In this document: positions 15,140 through 21,678 of the stretch, piece after piece
How positions within the stretch are numbered: the first letter of the stretch is position 1
Layout: each line of letters opens with the position of its first letter
Source: Lachnospiraceae bacterium
GTDB lineage: Bacteria; Bacillota; Clostridia; Lachnospirales; Lachnospiraceae
Length of the DNA: 37,760 nucleotides
Direction: 5' to 3'
NCBI GenBank assembly: GCA_022799355.1
Contig: JAAWOG010000032.1
Coordinates: 1 to 37,760 of the forward strand
Position numbers and translations under genes: made by a program
The notes under the pieces: generated by a model
Seen by the model: the letters and a program-made list of their open reading frames with translations, nothing else
What the model was told of the DNA's origin: nothing
The model's database searches: none

Positions 15140-15168
15140 AAAAAAGGCATGTCCCCAACGGACATGCC
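15140..15168 (-). terminator. Intrinsic terminator/attenuator between tube and regulatory genes
   Basis: On the minus strand a perfect 9-bp stem (GGCATGTCC with GGACATGCC, loop of 5) is followed directly by six T. It sits 23 nt after the stop of the tube gene at 15192 and 30 nt before the J-domain start. No promoter is obvious in the short space after it. It probably lets only part of the transcripts continue, giving high sheath and tube output and lower output of baseplate and regulators. Confidence 0.8.
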
Positions 15169-15191
15169 CTTCTCCTGCGTTTCGGTAACCA

Positions 15192-15620
15192 TCAGGCTCC
15201 TACATACCCGCCTTCAATCTGGATCGTATCCAGCTTATCTTTTTTCTGTTTGATTACGATCGTAAACACGCCTGTCCCGTCGCTGTTTGAAAAATCTTCT
15301 TTATAGTCGATCACAAACGCCCTGGGGAAGCTGTACTTTCTCTCCACTACACCGGCGCTGATAATCTCCACCTCAACCTGCCTGTACGCAGCCGCATCTT
15401 CTGCCGGGACCATGGACCATTTTCCCAACTGAAGCGTGCTGTCAAAAGGATCGCCGTCTGTTGCCACCAGTATCTTACCGGATATTTCCAGTGTACAGCC
15501 CACATCCTTCGTCCTGGCATTGGAATCCAACGGGATATCTGTGCGGAACTTTACTTTCTGTACACACTCCTTCGCAACCTCAAAACTGTTTGCACCATTA
15601 ACCGTTACTCTTAATGACAT
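15192..15620 (-). CDS. Contractile-system inner tube protein (Hcp-like), copy B
   Basis: This 142-aa all-beta protein resembles tail-tube/Hcp subunits: a short opening strand (MSLRVTVNG), a conserved stretch around 'IPLDSNARTKDVGCTLEISGKIL', a central WSMVPAEDAAAYRQVEVEII segment, and a closing repeated pattern FVIDYKEDF...FTIVIKQKKD. It is paralogous to the next upstream gene (copy A) with the same layout and the shared words SNAR, FV-x-x-Y-x-E and KQKKD. Hcp is about 160 aa, so this is slightly short. It should stack as hexamers inside the sheath. AAGGAGG lies 8 nt upstream and 14 nt separate it from copy A. The large intergenic terminator follows. Confidence 0.82.
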   Translation of the reverse strand: MSLRVTVNGANSFEVAKECVQKVKFRTDIPLDSNARTKDVGCTLEISGKILVATDGDPFDSTLQLGKWSMVPAEDAAAYRQVEVEIISAGVVERKYSFPRAFVIDYKEDFSNSDGTGVFTIVIKQKKDKLDTIQIEGGYVGA

Positions 15621-15634
15621 TTTTATGTTCCTCC

Positions 15635-16060
15635 TTATGCTCCAAATCCGCCTTCAACTGCAACCATCCTGGTCAGGTCCTTCTTCTGCTTTACATGCAG
15701 GTAGAATTCGCCAACACCGGTCTCATCGTCAAGCGACTCCTCGTATTCCATCACAAACGCATTTGGCAGGGTTACTTCCCGCACGATTTGTCCCGCTGCC
15801 ACCACATTCACTTTTACATTCCTGTAAGCGTCCGCGCTCTCGCTGGGCACAACGCTCCATTTTGCCATGTTTAAGGTTGCATCCTGCGCCTCCGCTCCCA
15901 GTGAGAACAGCATTTTTCCCCAGATTTTCAGCGTAGCGCCGTTATCTGTCGCCCGCGCATTGGAATCCGCCGGGATCTCCGACTGAAACTCCACTCTCTT
16001 CACACACTGTTCAGTCAGGCTAACCGGGCCTGAACCATCAATTGATACTCTGAATCCCAT
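15635..16060 (-). CDS. Contractile-system inner tube protein (Hcp-like), copy A
   Basis: This 141-aa all-beta tube subunit is a paralogue of copy B. Shared landmarks are a CV-x-x-V-x-F stretch, IP-D-SNAR, GATLKIWGKML, a W-S-V-V-P-S-E-S-A-D-A-Y-R core, NAFVMEYEE and LHVKQKKD, ending GGFGA. The copies differ in many surface positions, so they could form different parts of the tube (for example tip rings against body rings) or separate tubes, as in extracellular CIS that encode several tube proteins. AGGAGG lies 8 nt upstream. It follows the sheath gene by 72 nt, the usual sheath-tube pairing of phage tails and type VI systems. Confidence 0.82.
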   Translation of the reverse strand: MGFRVSIDGSGPVSLTEQCVKRVEFQSEIPADSNARATDNGATLKIWGKMLFSLGAEAQDATLNMAKWSVVPSESADAYRNVKVNVVAAGQIVREVTLPNAFVMEYEESLDDETGVGEFYLHVKQKKDLTRMVAVEGGFGA

Positions 16061-16132
16061 AATTCATTCCTCCTGTTACAATGATTTTTACCGAATACGG
16101 CTCACGGCAGACGTGCCATGTCCCTATTCCCT

Positions 16133-18325
16133 TTACTGTGCATGAGAAGTCAGACGGTTTATCTGTACTTCCAGGTTTCTTGGACTGCCATTAAAGGAGA
16201 TCGTCAGTTCACAAATCCCTGTCGTCTCATCGATCGTATACTCCAGGTTATCTCCTTCCCTGATGATCGCGTTAATGCAGTCCTTTTTCGCCAGCCACCG
16301 ACTCTTCTGGCTCTTCGGGTTAGTGGAGAAGAAATTCTTTAAATTGTCTTCCTTGAAATCCCCTGTCACATACCGGAGTATCCTTTCTATATAAGTAGTG
16401 ACCTGCGTTTTATATACCGGTTCATATGTCGAATGCTCCGAATCATATAAAAGATTTCTCGCCTTATAAACCGTTATATTCGTGATTGCCGCACCATTTA
16501 AAGATGCGTTCTCCGACGCAAACACCCAGCCGAAATTCTTCTGGTTGATCTGTGTCTTGATCGTATTGGTAAACCCTGTGATCTCCTTGGGCATGGTAGT
16601 ATATGCCATCAGAGAGTTATTCCCCGCCTCGATATCAAATCTGACACCGGGTAATTCTAAATCTGTCTTCACTTTATTCACTGCAAAATGGTTCTTTATG
16701 TATTCCGGACACTGGCACGCCGCGCGGAATCCTGCCGCCACATACGCGCCGTTGATATAAACACCCTCGATCCACAGCCTTACCACATCTTCTTTTTCTT
16801 TTGACAGCTCCACGCCCTCCTCCTTCGTCATATGCATTTTACTGTCAAGGATAACGCCGGATTTATTTTTGGGCAGTACTGTAAAATTCGGAACTACCGG
16901 TATCGCAAACTCACTGTATGTTTTTCCCATCAACGGCTTGCAGCGCTCAATTGCTTTTTCGATTCCCTCTGCCGCTATGGCATTAAATGTGGTCTCCTCC
17001 CTGTTCTCAAAAGAAAAGAAGGTTTCAACCCGGTAATCCTTCAATACGTTGAGCAGCGTAGATAAAGATTCCATACTGTTTACATCCGTCCCGGCTTTCT
17101 TCACATTTCCCTGGAACCTTTCCCTGTGGATCTTATTGGTAACATTCTGGTTCCAGGATAAGTTTGGATAAATCGCATACCAGAGCGTATCATTAAAATT
17201 ATTTTTGCTGTTCGTCGTATTTAAGTATGTGATCAACCGCGGAATGTTGGAACTCTTTGCCAGCATCTCCGGTGAGATATTGACAATCACCAGCGCAGGC
17301 GCCATCCCCTTCGTTCTCGTCTTATACTGGTCAAAGAACATCCTGATCCCAAGCAGCTTCTCCACCAGGGGTTTTACAACTTTGATAAAATTATCCTTTG
17401 ACGTACGGTAAAACTCCAGATAAGAATTGTAATTCGCCACCTCTGTTTTTACATCTACTTTTGTCTGGTTCATCCCGGTCAGAGGGCAGAATGTCCGTAC
17501 CACAAGGTCTTGTACATAATCACTTGGTTTTTCCACGCTGACAGACTGATAATCATCCTTCAGTACTTGTGCAAGCCCCGTCATGGTATTATCTTCCAAC
17601 ACCGCCAATCCCACGCTCTCTTCTTTTGGTGCTTCCAGCACTTTCAGTTCACCGTTTTCTGCCATCGCAAGGTAACCGGCAACCACTCCCTTTCCGCTGT
17701 CCGACTCATCCCCGGCGCCTAACAGGAGTCGGGTTTTGATATCCTCTATCGCCAACGGAAGCATCGCCATAATATTATTGTAGTTTTTGCTGGCGTCCTC
17801 AAATAACAAATTCAGCTTATCCCCCAGGTCCAGCTTGGCGGGATCTCCCTCTTCCAATTCCGAATATTTTTTATAATTGTACTGTATCTCCTTGCGGACC
17901 TGCCTGATGTCCTCCATTACCTTCTTTGGGGAGATCATCTCGAGGAGCTTCTCAAAATGAAACTCTACGTTCAAAAGCCCCTGGGATTTTCTGGAATCCA
18001 TCACTGTGAGGATTGTCTTAAAGAAACTGTCATAGTCGTTCAGGTTGATCACTGTCAGCATGGATTCAGGAATGTTTTCCGGGCGTTCCAGCGTATACCT
18101 GACCGACTGGGAGCCCGCGTCATAAAATGACCATACCCGCGGCTCAAACTTACGCTCCATCTCTTCATAGCTGCGGCATTCCAGATGCTGGTTGATCTCC
18201 CGCATTTTGTCATCATCCAGGCTGTCCAGCCCCCTTACGTCCCCCACCAGCGTCAGCAGGTCCATCTTATCGGGATTCACCACATCCAGAAGCAGTGTCC
18301 GATTTGTTTGGTTGATTATTTCCAT
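16133..18325 (-). CDS. Contractile sheath protein, 730 aa, probable TssB-TssC-type fusion
   Basis: This very large sheath candidate is placed directly before two tube genes. Residues about 85-175 resemble TssB: a strand with LNVEFHF (118-124), then L-x-x-I-S-P-x-x-V and a helix with the spacing of the TssB 'NVxLxFxSLxDFxPxxV' region. The remaining approximately 500 residues have the size of TssC and end in strands ELTISFNGSPRNLEVQINRL, like the C-terminal handshake strands that interlock sheath subunits. Typical TssB is about 165 aa and TssC about 500 aa, while single-chain phage sheaths are mostly 350-500 aa. The match is by eye. It is soluble with no signal. GGGAG lies 8 nt upstream of the start. 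Confidence 0.75.
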   Translation of the reverse strand: MEIINQTNRTLLLDVVNPDKMDLLTLVGDVRGLDSLDDDKMREINQHLECRSYEEMERKFEPRVWSFYDAGSQSVRYTLERPENIPESMLTVINLNDYDSFFKTILTVMDSRKSQGLLNVEFHFEKLLEMISPKKVMEDIRQVRKEIQYNYKKYSELEEGDPAKLDLGDKLNLLFEDASKNYNNIMAMLPLAIEDIKTRLLLGAGDESDSGKGVVAGYLAMAENGELKVLEAPKEESVGLAVLEDNTMTGLAQVLKDDYQSVSVEKPSDYVQDLVVRTFCPLTGMNQTKVDVKTEVANYNSYLEFYRTSKDNFIKVVKPLVEKLLGIRMFFDQYKTRTKGMAPALVIVNISPEMLAKSSNIPRLITYLNTTNSKNNFNDTLWYAIYPNLSWNQNVTNKIHRERFQGNVKKAGTDVNSMESLSTLLNVLKDYRVETFFSFENREETTFNAIAAEGIEKAIERCKPLMGKTYSEFAIPVVPNFTVLPKNKSGVILDSKMHMTKEEGVELSKEKEDVVRLWIEGVYINGAYVAAGFRAACQCPEYIKNHFAVNKVKTDLELPGVRFDIEAGNNSLMAYTTMPKEITGFTNTIKTQINQKNFGWVFASENASLNGAAITNITVYKARNLLYDSEHSTYEPVYKTQVTTYIERILRYVTGDFKEDNLKNFFSTNPKSQKSRWLAKKDCINAIIREGDNLEYTIDETTGICELTISFNGSPRNLEVQINRLTSHAQ

Positions 18326-18362
18326 CTTTCACACTCCCTTACTTTATATTTTGAAATAGTTA

Positions 18363-18381
18363 ACCTGCCCATCCGGCAGGC
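18363..18381 (-). other. Short stem-loop in the VWA-sheath intergenic gap
   Basis: The 113-nt gap between the VWA and sheath genes contains a 6-bp GC-rich stem (CCTGCC with GGCAGG, loop of 5). There is no T-run after it on the minus strand, so it is not a normal terminator. It could slow RNA decay of the sheath-tube part of the message. Nothing else was recognised in the gap. Confidence 0.4.
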
Positions 18382-18438
18382 TTCATGCCACATTTTCCGA
18401 TATGCTGCCTTTTACTGCACATACTCACTTTACCCGGG

Positions 18439-20232
18439 CTATGCCATCTCGGAAGGTTTTAAAACTTTATATTGGAACGTCAGTTCACTCACCTCATCCT
18501 CAAACGCGATATCCACCTTCGCTTCTTCCGGCAAAGGATAACTCCTTTTTTTCATCAGTATCTCCCCACTCTTCATGATGCAGCAGTCTGACTGGTTCGT
18601 CAGTATTACGCTCTTACCCTGCCCGGAACTTACATAAATCCGGTCAGCGCCTTCAAACTGCTCCCTCACCCCACAACTCTCAAGAATCTCTGCAAAAGAT
18701 ATCACCTTTCCGGAAGGAAGTCGGAACAAATCATAGGATAATGGGGCAATATCATAACCTGATGGAGCCCTGGTGATATAAATATTCAGCTTTCCTACAT
18801 AGCTGGACTTTCCTGGGGCCGGGCGCCCATCCTGTACGAAACGTACCGCCGCCTTCTGCGTTTTGTATGGCCTTCGGAAGATCAAAACCGCAAGGATGCC
18901 TGCTATAGAAGCCGTGAGGATTCCATAAAGCGCGTAAGGTGGTTCCGGTTCGGGCTCCGGAATCGGGCGCAGCGGCGCTTCCTCCAGTTCTAACAGGACA
19001 TTACTCACAGCCAATACATTTACCGGAAGCGCGGAACAGTCAAAACTCACTTCCCCTCTCAGGCTTTCTTTTACATCCCTCCGATCCGTCAGTTTTCCAC
19101 CTTCGATGGGCATTTCCTCAAATGCCCCTCCCACTCTGACGCCGATTTTTCCATGTGTAAAATATTCTTCCGTCCAAAGCCTGATATTTTCATTATCCGC
19201 GTCATAAAACGTATATTCTATCAGTGCTTCTCTCTCATACCTGAGCGCTGTCCCATCAGAAGGCTCCCTGTCCTCATAGGTTACCTTTACCTTTGGTATC
19301 ACCCGGTATTCCGGGATCAGCATGATCCGCACCTGGCTTCCTGCAGTTCCCGCAAAGCCGATCTCGAGCTTGTCATCTTTCGGTTTGCTTATTTCAATCA
19401 GGGAATACCTCTCACCTGTTATTTGACGCGCTCCCTCTGACTTAAAATTTGTTTTGACATTCCGGATCGGCGCATCACTCGTTAGCAGCACCCGGACCGT
19501 ATCCGCATATAAAAACGGCAGTTCAACCTGAACTTTTTCCGCTTCTCCATCCGCATCTATAATAGATGCCCTCATCTGCTTTATCCCGAAACGGTCAGTT
19601 AATACGGATTCCATCACCTCCGAAAGCCTAAGCGCCTGGGGAGTATAATAAATGCCTCCCCCTGTTGCGGATGCCGCCTGAAAAACAGAGTTTCCCGTAT
19701 CCTCCATCTCTTCCCCCAGCCCTGCCACATGGATCGTGATCCCCTCTCTGGCTGCCCGCTCTTCTGCCTCCTGATATACCCTTCGGGATAGTTCTGTACT
19801 CTCCTCATCCTGCATTAGTACTTCCCCATCAGAGAGCATCACAATACTTTTTTTATCTGCCGGGGAATACTCCAGAATCTCCACCGCCCGTAAGAGCCCT
19901 GCCCCCGCATTGCTGTAATTTTCATACTTCACATCACGGGCTGCTGCCATGATCCGGTCTCTCGACATATTATCCACAAGGGGTATGTCTGCACAAACAT
20001 TCGTATTATATGCCACGAATCCGGTTTCATAATCCGTGGGCAGGCTGTAGATAAGCTGTGCGATACTATCCGCAGCATATCCGAGCGGATCGTTTGTTTT
20101 CATGCTTCCGCTGGCATCTAAAAGAAATACAACAGCTTTTTTATCTGCAGCCACATCTTCTTTTGCGCTTGCCATACATGGGAAAAGCAGAAAAAATATG
20201 ATGCACACAAATACGCCCGCCGCATTTTTCAT
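18439..20232 (-). CDS. Membrane-anchored von Willebrand factor A protein, first gene of the CIS operon
   Basis: I start this protein at the ATG at 20232: AAGGAG lies 7-8 nt upstream, the product then begins with a clean signal peptide (MKNAAGVFVCIIFFLLFPCMASA), and a start at 20259 would fall at or upstream of the predicted transcription start. The 597-aa protein has an extracytoplasmic VWA domain from about 33 with MIDAS DASGS (39-43) and LSDGE (Asp135). Beta-rich domains follow, then a Pro-Glu linker, one membrane helix at about 433-452, and a cytoplasmic beta-rich tail of about 145 aa that looks like a degenerate FHA-type sandwich. It could sense envelope contact through metal-dependent adhesion and relay this inside to the phospho-module. 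It is the first gene behind the agr-like promoter. Confidence 0.85.
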   Translation of the reverse strand: MKNAAGVFVCIIFFLLFPCMASAKEDVAADKKAVVFLLDASGSMKTNDPLGYAADSIAQLIYSLPTDYETGFVAYNTNVCADIPLVDNMSRDRIMAAARDVKYENYSNAGAGLLRAVEILEYSPADKKSIVMLSDGEVLMQDEESTELSRRVYQEAEERAAREGITIHVAGLGEEMEDTGNSVFQAASATGGGIYYTPQALRLSEVMESVLTDRFGIKQMRASIIDADGEAEKVQVELPFLYADTVRVLLTSDAPIRNVKTNFKSEGARQITGERYSLIEISKPKDDKLEIGFAGTAGSQVRIMLIPEYRVIPKVKVTYEDREPSDGTALRYEREALIEYTFYDADNENIRLWTEEYFTHGKIGVRVGGAFEEMPIEGGKLTDRRDVKESLRGEVSFDCSALPVNVLAVSNVLLELEEAPLRPIPEPEPEPPYALYGILTASIAGILAVLIFRRPYKTQKAAVRFVQDGRPAPGKSSYVGKLNIYITRAPSGYDIAPLSYDLFRLPSGKVISFAEILESCGVREQFEGADRIYVSSGQGKSVILTNQSDCCIMKSGEILMKKRSYPLPEEAKVDIAFEDEVSELTFQYKVLKPSEMA

Positions 20233-20259
20233 TTTGGTACTCCTTAGCCTTTTTGTCAT

Positions 20260-20310
20260 ATTTTATCGAAAAAAGTATTTTCCTGTAAATATCTGGAAGA
20301 CAATGTGACA
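20260..20310 (-). promoter_or_regulatory. Promoter of the CIS operon, near-copy of the agrD promoter
   Basis: On the minus strand: -35 TTTACA at 20284-20289, an 18-bp spacer, -10 TAAAAT at 20260-20265, giving a leader of about 20 nt before the VWA start. The box CACATTGT (20300-20307) sits 10 bp upstream of TTTACAGGA. The whole stretch aligns without gaps to the agrD promoter: same box, same 10-bp spacing, same 19-bp spacing to ATATGACAAAAA. A further 38 bp upstream (AAATGA word at the same distance) is also related. A shared activator, most simply the LytTR protein AgrA, is inferred. Confidence 0.75.
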
Positions 20311-20439
20311 TTTTTAAACAAAAATGATCGTTTTTTTGATCATTTATCCTCAAAATGTGTACATTTCACTTTCAGCTTCCACAACTTTCTGAAGCATAAG
20401 CATATATAAAGTTATTTTGAGAGCCTCTTTGTCATTTTA

Positions 20440-20467
20440 AAAGAAAAATCCCCCGTCTCCGGGGGAT
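20440..20467 (-). terminator. Intrinsic terminator after the agrDB transcript
   Basis: On the minus strand a 7-bp stem (ATCCCCC with GGGGGAT, loop of 6) is followed by TTTTTCTTTT. It separates the agr transcript and the Rpn remnant from the CIS promoter, so the injection system is not simply read through from agr. The roughly 130 nt between it and the CIS promoter box contain no gene. Confidence 0.85.
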
Positions 20468-20495
20468 TCTCTGTAACGTCTTTGCAGGCAGTTTA

Positions 20496-20694
20496 TTATA
20501 CTGTCTGCTTTCCAAACATTTTGATATATTCCTGCGCCATCTGCAGCGACACATTCAGTTTCTTTTGTAACCTCTCCAATATATCATTTTCAGAAAGCCC
20601 AAATTCAAAGCCTGTTTCAATAATTTCTATCGCTCTGCCTTTTTTCACCTTTTGCTTCATTTTCTCTTGCAATTTCATCAAACATAGTACACAT
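20496..20694 (-). pseudogene. Frameshifted C-terminal tail of an Rpn-family transposase/nuclease
   Basis: A well-placed AAAGGAG and ATG (20694) start MCTMFDEIARENEAKGE, which looks like the late part of Rpn/PD-(D/E)XK transposase-like proteins common in Lachnospiraceae. That frame stops after 25 codons. If one base is adjusted at the run of six A (plus-strand T6 at 20640-20645), reading continues as GRAIEIIETGFEFGLSEND...ILERLQKKLNVSL...AQEYIKMF, the typical helical Rpn tail, to a stop at 20496. The nuclease domain is absent. It is probably a decayed remnant. A small functional protein made by frameshifting at A6 is possible but unlikely. Confidence 0.55.
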
Positions 20695-20795
20695 ATCAAA
20701 GTCTCCTTTCTCAGATAATGCATCCAAAACGGTCCATCCCTGCCTCCCTTTCATCTTTCAAGGTATAATTCTCAGTAGCTCTGTTGCAGAGAGTT

Positions 20796-21374
20796 TCATT
20801 GCCCCAGTTTTCCCAGTACCGCTAAAACAGTGTTCAGCCCCATTCCCACCGTCATGAAATACGGCAGCCGGATATCTCCGGCTGCCGCCCATATAGTGAT
20901 ATAAAGGATAAAAAAGATGATAGAATCCCAAATCTGGCGGCGTTTAAAAAATAAAACTTCTTCCTGATCCAGTTTTCTGTTTTGATGCTCCACCGGGGTA
21001 AGCCGCCACATCAGGCATATACCCGCCGCCAGAAAAAGATGCACCTGCCACGGCAGTACATACCGAAATCCGTCAGCCAGAAAAAGTCCTGCCGTAATCG
21101 CCGTACAGGAAAAAACATAGCAGCCCATCCGCGTTTTTGCGTGAAAGCCGCCGGTATTTCTCCTGAAAAAACTTAGTATACCGAAAATAATAAGAAACTC
21201 CGGTATTTTTTTCATGACAGCCGCTATCAGCATATAGGTGGAAATGTGCGCCGCCTTTAACAGCATGACCTCCACACCGAATTTATATGCCTCCGCCTCC
21301 GTGTCATCTATCGCCTTATCTGCCAGCAGGCAGCTTACGATTTTATCAGTCAGCTTATGAACAATGCCTTTCAC
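20796..21374 (-). CDS. agrB: AgrB-type cyclic-peptide processing protease
   Basis: This 192-aa polytopic membrane cysteine protease has the catalytic pair His78 (RRNTGGFHAKT) and Cys85, the same 7-residue spacing as His77/Cys84 of staphylococcal AgrB. Several membrane helices follow, for example 60-70 and 100-121. It cuts the C-terminal tail from AgrD and forms the thiolactone ring before export. The start is a GTG at 21374 with AAGGA about 6-7 nt upstream; it overlaps the agrD end by 20 nt, so the pair is coupled. Family length is about 190-210 aa, so it is complete. Confidence 0.93.
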   Translation of the reverse strand: MKGIVHKLTDKIVSCLLADKAIDDTEAEAYKFGVEVMLLKAAHISTYMLIAAVMKKIPEFLIIFGILSFFRRNTGGFHAKTRMGCYVFSCTAITAGLFLADGFRYVLPWQVHLFLAAGICLMWRLTPVEHQNRKLDQEEVLFFKRRQIWDSIIFFILYITIWAAAGDIRLPYFMTVGMGLNTVLAVLGKLGQ

Positions 21375-21513
21375 GATTTTTCCTTCCGTTTTTCATCTGT
21401 TTCACCGACTCTGGCATATGGGGCTGATAGCCAATAATACAGCATGCGCTGTCCTTCTCTTTTTCAATAACTTTTCCTGCTATTTTTGCTAAAAGGTCTG
21501 ATGCTTTTTTCAT
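21355..21513 (-). CDS. agrD: AgrD-type autoinducing peptide precursor
   Basis: This 52-aa precursor has an amphipathic N-terminus (MKKASDLLAKIAGKVIEKEK), a core around 22-29 (SACCIIGY) and a C-terminal recognition tail QPHMPES followed by a charged end. Clostridial AgrD peptides commonly show Cys-x-x-x-aromatic and then (E/Q)P-x-x-P-E. The predicted mature ring is Cys25-Ile-Ile-Gly-Tyr29 closed by a thioester, perhaps with Ser-Ala-Cys as an exocyclic tail. Two adjacent Cys (24, 25) leave the ring choice open. The ATG at 21513 is preceded by AAAGGAGAG; longer in-frame readings upstream run through the promoter and are not real. Confidence 0.9.
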   Translation of the reverse strand: MKKASDLLAKIAGKVIEKEKDSACCIIGYQPHMPESVKQMKNGRKNRERHCS

Positions 21514-21542
21514 TGGACACTCTCCTTTTATTTTTTTGTCAT

Positions 21543-21649
21543 ATTCTATAATAAAAGGAACCTTCCTGTAAACGGCGAAACCACAATGTGTCAATTTTAT
21601 GCATATAATGGTCATTTTTATGTCATTTAAAGTCGAATTTTGACACATT
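21543..21649 (-). promoter_or_regulatory. agrD-agrB promoter with 10-bp inverted repeat
   Basis: On the minus strand: -35 TTTACA (21567-21572), an 18-bp spacer, -10 TAGAAT (21543-21548). Box CACATTGT lies at 21583-21590. The 10-mer AATGTGTCAA occurs at 21585-21594 on the plus strand and its exact inverse TTGACACATT at 21640-21649, 45 bp apart, giving two facing half-sites upstream of -35. The CIS promoter has the same proximal box and a related distal TGTACATT at nearly the same distance. It is likely bound by the AgrA-type regulator for positive feedback. Confidence 0.75.
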
Positions 21650-21651
21650 TT

Positions 21652-21678
21652 AAAAAAAACAGGGCTCTTTAAGTCCTG
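21652..21678 (-). terminator. Intrinsic terminator after agrC
   Basis: On the minus strand a stem with one mismatch (CAGG-a-CTT paired with AG-a-g-CCCTG) is followed by eight T. The agrC stop codon lies inside the hairpin. It separates the agrA-agrC transcript from the agrD promoter. Confidence 0.7.

Noticed and set aside
55-20232. Prophage or R-type bacteriocin
   Set aside because: No capsid, portal, terminase, integrase, tape-measure, holin or endolysin cassette; instead FHA, PP2C, VWA and chaperone genes with membrane anchors are interleaved.
20141-20353. 70-aa minus-strand open frame upstream of the VWA gene, similar to an extension upstream of agrD
   Set aside because: The similarity comes from the duplicated promoter DNA, not from a protein family. 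It runs through -35/-10 and has no fitting ribosome binding site.
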